In this document: positions 59,080-64,000 of the stretch, piece by piece
How the letters are laid out: each line of letters begins with the position of its first letter
How positions within the stretch are numbered: the stretch's first letter is position 1
DNA from: Fidelibacterota bacterium
GTDB lineage: Bacteria > Fidelibacterota > UBA8477 > JABMPR01
Direction: 5' to 3'
Assembly: GCA_016845065.1 (NCBI GenBank)
Contig: JAERTG010000121.1
Location: forward strand, 1 to 64,000
Length of the DNA stretch: 64,000 nucleotides
The notes under the pieces: model-generated
Told to the model about the DNA's origin: nothing
Database searches by the model: none
Seen by the model: the letters and a program-made list of their open reading frames with translations, nothing else
Program-made: the position numbers and the translations under genes

Positions 59080-61308
59080 TCAATCAGTAACATCAAGATT
59101 GGCGAACTTGGCAATCAACTTTTTCTTGACGTTACCCTGGAACATGACCGTGACCTTAGCCTCAGGACCAGCACCCTCAACGGTGAGTATTTTGCCTTTT
59201 CCGAAGATCTTGTGACCAACCTGCATCCCAGCGACATAAACCCCAGGCTCATGTTGATTGAGAGTTCCCATTGCTCGGCGCATACCAGTTGTCTGTTTTG
59301 GCGCAGGCTTTGTGGGTTTGGTTCGAGTCACTTTTACTCCAGGTTTCTTACGATAATCCTCTCGGGAAAAATCGCTAATACTTCTTGTTGAATAGTCTAA
59401 TAAATGAGCTGGTATTTCTTCGAGGAATCGAGAGGGACGACTATACATTGTCTCTCCATATCGTTGCCTCATTTGAGCACCACTTAAATATGCACGTTCC
59501 ATGGCTCGTGTCAAGCCTACATAAAAAAGTCTTCGTTCTTCTTCAAGAGCTTCATTATCCTCAATTGAGCGCTGCAATGGGAACAGTCCATCCTCCATTC
59601 CAGTTAAAAATACAACCGGAAATTCAAGCCCTTTTGCACTGTGGAGTGTCATCAGCGTGACCTGCTGTTTATCCTGATTGAACTTGTCAATGTCTGTGAG
59701 AAGAGCGACTTCTTCCATATAGCCTGTCAGATTCGGCTCTTCAGCTCTTTGGGCGTATTCAGACACTGCTGAGAGTAGCTCGTAAATATTATCAACCCGA
59801 ACTTCACTTTCTGCAGTTGCTTCTTCTTTGTATTGGTTAACAAATCCGAGCTCATCGACAAAAACGCGAGCCCACTCCTCCAAATTCAATTCATTCAGTA
59901 GGCTTGAATACTTTCCAATCAACTGTACAAACTCTATCACCCTGTTAAATGCCCGTGAGGTCAGACCGTATTCCTGGGCGCGGGTTGCAGCGCTAAAGAG
60001 GGATATACCTTGATCTATGGCGAAAGCATTGATAGCATCTTGACTGGTCTTGCCTATCCCTCGCGTTGGTTTATTGATAATCCGCATAAAACTGATGTTG
60101 TCTAAGGGATTCACTATGAGCCTGAAATATCCCAAAACATCTTTTACTTCCATACGATCATAAAATTTTGTCCCACCAATTATCTGGTAAGGAACTCCGT
60201 TACGACGCAAAACATCTTCAAGGGGTCGTGATTGGGCATTGGTGCGATAAAGCAATGCCACATCCTGGAAACCATGGCGATTCCGACGGCATACAGACTG
60301 GATCTCATCCACGATAAGACGACCTTCATCTAATTCATTTCGTCCTTCGAGAACCTTAATGATCTCACCATCTTCACTATCCGTGAAGAGTTCTTTCGCA
60401 GCTCGTTTTTCATTGAGTTTGACTACTGCTGAAGCTGCCGACAAAATAGTTTTAGTGGATCGGTAATTCTGCTCTAGCTTAAATATCTTCGCACCGGGAA
60501 AGTGTTGTTGAAAATCAAGGATATTTCCAATATCAGCTCCCCTCCACCCATAAATAGATTGATCATCATCTCCAACAACACATATGTTCTTATGCTCGCG
60601 GCTAAGTGATTCCACAAACTGGAATTGAGCCTTATTGGTATCCTGATACTCATCAACCATAATAAACTTGAATTGATCCTGGTATTTTTTGAGGATATGC
60701 GGATTTTTTTCAAACAATTCTAGAGGTTTCAACAGGAGATCATCAAAATCCATGGCACTGCTATTTTTAAGTTCGCTTTGATACATCCCATAGATTTTTG
60801 CCACAGTATCATCAAAGGTGGACAGCGCCAGATCAGAAGCTTCAGCAGGGAAAATCATTTGAGACTTGAATTGTTTTATGTTATAGAATACTGAATTGGG
60901 TTTAATGACATCTGTTGATATCTGAAGGTCCTTCATAATCTTTTTGATTACCTTTTGACCATCTTCATCATCATAGATACTGAAACTCTGTTCGTATCCG
61001 ATATAAAGGGCTTCCCGTCTGAGAATTCGTGCACAAATTGAGTGGAAGGTCCCCATAATTACATGAGATCGGTCAGCACCCAGCATTTGCTCGATTCGTT
61101 CCCGCATTTCTCCAGCTGCTTTATTAGTAAAGGTAACTGAAAGAATTTCATGGGCTTGGGCTGTTCCACTATAAATCATATTTGCAATGCGATGGGTGAG
61201 TACTCTGGTTTTTCCACTACCGGCTCCGGCAAAAATTAGAACCGGACCCTCCAAGGCTTCAACTGCAGCTTGCTGTTGAGGGTTTAGTCCAGCCAGGACA
61301 TTGTTCAT
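59080..61308 (-). CDS. pcrA: ATP-dependent DNA helicase PcrA/UvrD family
   Basis: A 742-residue superfamily 1A 3'-5' helicase. The Walker A motif FAGAGSGKTRVLTHRI (near residues 27-42) and other motifs are present: SVTFTNKAAGEMRERI, VDEYQDTNKAQF, VVGDDDQSIYGWRGA, LEQNYRSTKTIL, VTLMTLHSAKGLEFPVVFLTGM and EEERRLFYVGLTRA. The C-terminal tail ends with a KOW/Tudor-like domain (VGHKIFGKGKILTVEGAG), as in PcrA. It functions in repair and replication-fork maintenance. Its start overlaps the mltG stop by 4 bases. Confidence 0.96.
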   Translation of the reverse strand: MNNVLAGLNPQQQAAVEALEGPVLIFAGAGSGKTRVLTHRIANMIYSGTAQAHEILSVTFTNKAAGEMRERIEQMLGADRSHVIMGTFHSICARILRREALYIGYEQSFSIYDDEDGQKVIKKIMKDLQISTDVIKPNSVFYNIKQFKSQMIFPAEASDLALSTFDDTVAKIYGMYQSELKNSSAMDFDDLLLKPLELFEKNPHILKKYQDQFKFIMVDEYQDTNKAQFQFVESLSREHKNICVVGDDDQSIYGWRGADIGNILDFQQHFPGAKIFKLEQNYRSTKTILSAASAVVKLNEKRAAKELFTDSEDGEIIKVLEGRNELDEGRLIVDEIQSVCRRNRHGFQDVALLYRTNAQSRPLEDVLRRNGVPYQIIGGTKFYDRMEVKDVLGYFRLIVNPLDNISFMRIINKPTRGIGKTSQDAINAFAIDQGISLFSAATRAQEYGLTSRAFNRVIEFVQLIGKYSSLLNELNLEEWARVFVDELGFVNQYKEEATAESEVRVDNIYELLSAVSEYAQRAEEPNLTGYMEEVALLTDIDKFNQDKQQVTLMTLHSAKGLEFPVVFLTGMEDGLFPLQRSIEDNEALEEERRLFYVGLTRAMERAYLSGAQMRQRYGETMYSRPSRFLEEIPAHLLDYSTRSISDFSREDYRKKPGVKVTRTKPTKPAPKQTTGMRRAMGTLNQHEPGVYVAGMQVGHKIFGKGKILTVEGAGPEAKVTVMFQGNVKKKLIAKFANLDVTD

Positions 61309-62327
61309 CTATTGGATCTCCGGCGTTGATAGCGATTCACTTTGTTATTGTGCTCGCGAAGGGTTTTAGAAAAATCGTGAGCACCAGTGCCATCATTTTT
61401 TCCGACAAAATATAGGAAATCTGTTTCTTCCGGGTTGAGTGCAGCCTGGATACTGGCCAGACCAGGGTTGGCAATTGGACCAGGTGGCAGCCCCCGTTTT
61501 AAATAGCTATTATAAGGATCATTAATTGCAAAATGTTTACGTTGCAGGTTGCCATTCCATTCTCCTCGTCTCACCAGCATGTATATCACCGTTGGATCGC
61601 AACCAAGCAGCATATTTTTCTGAATTCGATTGTGGTAGACTGATGACACTAATCTTCGTTCATCCTCTCTAGCTGTCTCTTTCTCAACCAGTGAGGCAAA
61701 AGTTATGAGACGCTGAAGATCAAAACCCATAACAGCAGCTTTCTTTAGCATTTCTGGTCCCACACTTTCTCTAAAGTGTCTGATCATCTTTGCCATAACC
61801 ATAAATTCGTCACTATTTTCCAGAAAACGATAGGTCTCAGGAAAAAGAGTACCCTCAAGATGTGTAAATCCCTCACCAGCAATATCCAGGAGCACTGAAT
61901 CCGTGAGAAGACTAATCATCTCGAGCGAATCCAAATTCAATTGATTACTCAGCAGCCCAATGATTTCATCTGAGCGAAGGCCCTCTGGTATTGTTACAGT
62001 AATTTCAATGGCCTTGGCGTGAGCCAGGGCCTCTATGGCTTCAGTATTAGTTAGACCCCTCGGAATTGAATAAGCACCTGGATAAATAGATCGAGTTCTA
62101 TTAAGTAATTTCGCGGCAAGCTTGAATGATTCTGTGGAGGATATAATTCCCTCGTCATAAAGTTGCTGGGCAATGGCACTTAAGGAACTCCCATCACGAA
62201 TAACTATCTGAGCAAGATCATCATCATTACTGCGTGGTCTCGAATCAAAAACAAGATACAGACTTGTAATAGCAGTCAAACATAGAATGATTAGAGCGGT
62301 GAGCGCATAGCGCAGAATCCTATTCAA
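61305..62327 (-). CDS. mltG: Endolytic murein transglycosylase MltG
   Basis: A 340-residue membrane-anchored lytic transglycosylase of the YceG family, thought to terminate glycan chains. After an N-terminal helix (YALTALIILCLTAITSLYLVF) comes the LysM-like domain, then VTIPEGLRSDEI, LEGTLFPETYRF and the catalytic-Glu motif ITFASLVEKETAREDERRLVSSVYHNRI; the end has PPGPIANPGLASIQAALNP. The best start is the TTG at 62327 with AAGGA 8 bases upstream; the TTG at 62333 is too close to it. It overlaps pcrA by 4 bases. Confidence 0.95.
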   Translation of the reverse strand: MNRILRYALTALIILCLTAITSLYLVFDSRPRSNDDDLAQIVIRDGSSLSAIAQQLYDEGIISSTESFKLAAKLLNRTRSIYPGAYSIPRGLTNTEAIEALAHAKAIEITVTIPEGLRSDEIIGLLSNQLNLDSLEMISLLTDSVLLDIAGEGFTHLEGTLFPETYRFLENSDEFMVMAKMIRHFRESVGPEMLKKAAVMGFDLQRLITFASLVEKETAREDERRLVSSVYHNRIQKNMLLGCDPTVIYMLVRRGEWNGNLQRKHFAINDPYNSYLKRGLPPGPIANPGLASIQAALNPEETDFLYFVGKNDGTGAHDFSKTLREHNNKVNRYQRRRSNR

Positions 62328-62456
62328 GCACAATTTCCTTTCTAAAGTCTATCAATATAGAAGGGGTCATTTGGCATGTCAACGAGTGTAAATATTTAAA
62401 CAAATAAATGGTTTTTATTTGCGCACCTATTTGTCACCATCTATATTCGCCGCGCT

Positions 62457-62687
62457 ATGATAAGTAAAGGCAACAACGACACCAAACACTGGCTCTCTGA
62501 GTTACCTTTTACGAGAATAAATTATTTTCTTTTCATAGCAGGGCTTATTGTCATAATTCTTGGATATGTATTGATGGGAACAGGCGAGCTTAACAGTGTG
62601 CAAGCTCTATCGGTTTCACCTATCGTATTACTCATTGGGTACCTGGTAATAATTCCAGTGTCCATCATGTACAGGAAAAAAGACTAA
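62457..62687 (+). CDS. DUF3098-like small membrane protein
   Basis: A 76-residue protein with two membrane helices: NYFLFIAGLIVIILGYVLMGTG and SPIVLLIGYLVIIPVSIMYR, separated by a short loop with LNSVQALSVSP. The layout and the GYVLMGTG turn match the small DUF3098 membrane proteins common in Bacteroidetes. No ribosome site is visible, and the function is unknown. It is divergent from mltG and lies just upstream of the tRNA. Confidence 0.65.
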   Translation: MISKGNNDTKHWLSELPFTRINYFLFIAGLIVIILGYVLMGTGELNSVQALSVSPIVLLIGYLVIIPVSIMYRKKD

Positions 62688-62703
62688 GTCATTTGAAATT
62701 TTT

Positions 62704-62778
62704 GGGATCGTAGTTCAGCTTGGTTAGAACGCCGGCCTGTCAAGCCGGAGGTCGCCGGTTCGATCCCGGTCGGTCCCG
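62704..62778 (+). tRNA. tRNA-Asp (anticodon GTC)
   Basis: A 75-base tRNA. The acceptor arms GGGATCG and CGGTCCC pair over seven bases (one T-G pair), the anticodon arm CCGGC-CTGTCAA-GCCGG places GTC as the anticodon, and the T arm CCGGTTCGATCCCGG is standard. The discriminator base is G. The 3' CCA is not encoded; the sequence continues CATTAAG. Confidence 0.97.
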
Positions 62779-62782
62779 CATT

Positions 62783-62810
62783 AAGCTCCTGAGAGATCAG
62801 GGGCTTTTTT
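62783..62810 (+). terminator. Terminator of tRNA-Asp
   Basis: Arms AAGCTCCTGA and TCAGGGGCTT (one G-T pair) with a 4-base loop and a T-run directly after the tRNA. Confidence 0.85.
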
Positions 62811-62982
62811 GTATCCCGAAACCCTCCCGATTACAGAGAATTAAAAAATACTCTCCACCTCATTAGGAAGATGGCAATCGAGCTCTTATCTTTCTATGTT
62901 GTTCAGTTGAAGCTGAACCAATTACAGGTTTGGGCTGAATAATCTCCTATCAGTAACTTTCATTATTACAGGAGCTCTTTAA

Positions 62983-64000
62983 GTGGGTCGATTCAGAAAC
63001 ATATTAACTGCAGTTGTTTTTGCTTCAGCAATCAGCTTCATATTCGCTGCTGCAATCCATTCGCTTGAGGAACCCCTGGAACGGGACCTGACAACCTATG
63101 GATACATTGGTCACGCCCTCCTGTCAGGTGAGCAGTTATACACTGATCTATGGGACCATAAACCCCCAGGGATCCACCTGGCTTACGCACTAGCGGAACT
63201 TATATGGGGTTACGGACAGCATTCCATTTCTTTTATTTGGGTATTGATTTCCATTTTATCAATATTCCAAGTATATCTCATTTTGGATAAACTATCCGGT
63301 TGGCAAGCCGCTCTTCTTGGAGTGGTTTACTATACACTATCAGTAAACTCCATCCATCTAGAGGCAAATCAGCCAAACACTGAAATATTTATCAACTACT
63401 TCACTTTGATCTCGATCTGGGCTCTGGTACAAGTACCTGTACCTCAGAATAGTAATCTCCATATAACGGGTTGGGCAATGGGAGTGGCTACCATGTTTAA
63501 ACCCGTAGCTTTTTTTGTATTGATTCCCATAGTCGTTTACATTTTGCTACGGAGATATTCTGTAGATAAGCGTCTTACCTACCACCAATTTCTACAATCA
63601 TCTTTTACTGTATTATATCCTCTACCCCTCCTGTGGGGAATAATGTTTGGATATGCCCTGCTCCTAGGCAGATTTGACGATTTCTGGGATGTGCTTATTG
63701 TATATAACAATCAATATGCAGGCAACTCTCTAAGAAATATCTGGGCATTTTTAACCCACCCTAATTATCTATTCCCACAAGCGCTCACCGGTGTTTGGTT
63801 GTTGGTTTTACAGGGGTTTGCTTGGCTGTTTGTTGGTTCTCGGCGAACGCATGCAAGGGTACCACATTATTTCATGTTGCTAATCACTCTTGGGGTTCTT
63901 TTTGAAATAGGCAGCCTCGGGAAAAGCTTCGCTCATTATTTTCAGGTTCTTGTGCCAGTGGTGGTGATGAACTCAAGCCTGCTGTCCTATTATGTTTTTT
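62983..64000 (+). CDS. Membrane glycosyltransferase-like protein (GT39/ArnT-type), truncated by window end
   Basis: An open frame of at least 339 codons continues past the window. It starts with a GTG, with AGGAG 8 bases upstream. The first helix is ILTAVVFASAISFIFAAAI, and then comes ERDLTTYGYIGHALLSGEQLYTDLWDHKPPGIHLAY, which fits the periplasmic loop of GT39/PMT/ArnT glycosyltransferases (acidic pair, then H/K-P-P). At least eight more membrane helices are visible. It would transfer a sugar from a lipid carrier. The acceptor cannot be told from this part. Confidence 0.82.
   Translation, partial: MGRFRNILTAVVFASAISFIFAAAIHSLEEPLERDLTTYGYIGHALLSGEQLYTDLWDHKPPGIHLAYALAELIWGYGQHSISFIWVLISILSIFQVYLILDKLSGWQAALLGVVYYTLSVNSIHLEANQPNTEIFINYFTLISIWALVQVPVPQNSNLHITGWAMGVATMFKPVAFFVLIPIVVYILLRRYSVDKRLTYHQFLQSSFTVLYPLPLLWGIMFGYALLLGRFDDFWDVLIVYNNQYAGNSLRNIWAFLTHPNYLFPQALTGVWLLVLQGFAWLFVGSRRTHARVPHYFMLLITLGVLFEIGSLGKSFAHYFQVLVPVVVMNSSLLSYYVF

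Overview
The window is a dense, mostly housekeeping stretch of a bacterial chromosome of about 43% GC (estimated by eye). It holds about 55 protein genes on both strands, one tRNA, one riboswitch and many bidirectional terminators. Nothing in it looks like a phage, an insertion sequence or a CRISPR array. The host is probably an FCB-group bacterium, perhaps Marinimicrobia/Neomarinimicrobiota or a relative such as Ignavibacteria or Caldithrix. The reasons are a secreted protein with a type IX secretion-like C-terminal domain (NNYPNPFNPST), a mitochondrial-type citrate synthase, a DUF3098-like protein and FeoB with a small Cys-rich partner. The exact phylum is inferred.

Layout. 1-7.5 kb: an LD-carboxypeptidase, a cold-shock protein, a hydrolase lipoprotein, RNase HI, a duplicated membrane protein, TypA and an rRNA methyltransferase. 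7.5-11.3 kb: a vitamin B12 uptake unit made of promoter, cobalamin riboswitch, BtuB-like TonB receptor and a secreted BtuG-like beta-propeller. 11.4-19.1 kb: an alanine/glycine symporter, an inositol monophosphatase, an XRE regulator with a membrane partner, a cobalamin adenosyltransferase, an NhaD-type antiporter and an HD phosphohydrolase. 19.3-25.1 kb: an operon of alanine dehydrogenase, CoA-transferase, ferredoxin, 2-oxoacid:ferredoxin oxidoreductase alpha and a fused beta-gamma chain, followed by a universal stress protein. 25.4-41 kb: large and partly undescribed proteins (a PEP/pyruvate-binding protein with two receiver-like domains, a 606-residue nitronate-monooxygenase-like protein, an acyl-CoA synthetase-GNAT fusion), plus glutamate dehydrogenase, a response regulator, citrate synthase and an RNA m5C methyltransferase. 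41.1-41.5 kb: a decayed Fur/PerR-family pseudogene. 41.5-50.8 kb: a rhodanese lipoprotein, a carboxylesterase, P5C dehydrogenase, proline/sodium symporter, several small unknown proteins, a CsgG-like lipoprotein, a candidate small RNA and a STAS protein. 51-55.7 kb: a methyltransferase-like/acyltransferase fusion, an OPT transporter and adenosine deaminase. 55.7-64 kb: a fur-feoA-feoB-feoB-associated operon with tandem Fur-box-like sites, PcrA helicase, MltG, tRNA-Asp and a truncated membrane glycosyltransferase.

How the genes fit together. Much of the metabolism points to amino-acid use coupled to sodium and ferredoxin: alanine/glycine and proline symporters, alanine, glutamate and P5C dehydrogenases, 2-oxoacid:ferredoxin oxidoreductase and a CoA-transferase. 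B12 uptake and B12 adenosylation lie within 8 kb of each other. Iron uptake is a separate Fur-linked unit.

The most interesting points are: the riboswitch-controlled BtuB/BtuG-like pair with a type IX-like sorting domain and a terminator inside its 5' coding end; the Fur/PerR pseudogene with four frameshifts and a lost zinc cysteine; a perfect 10-2-10 palindrome before an undescribed Cys-rich NMO-like protein; and three unusual multidomain fusions.
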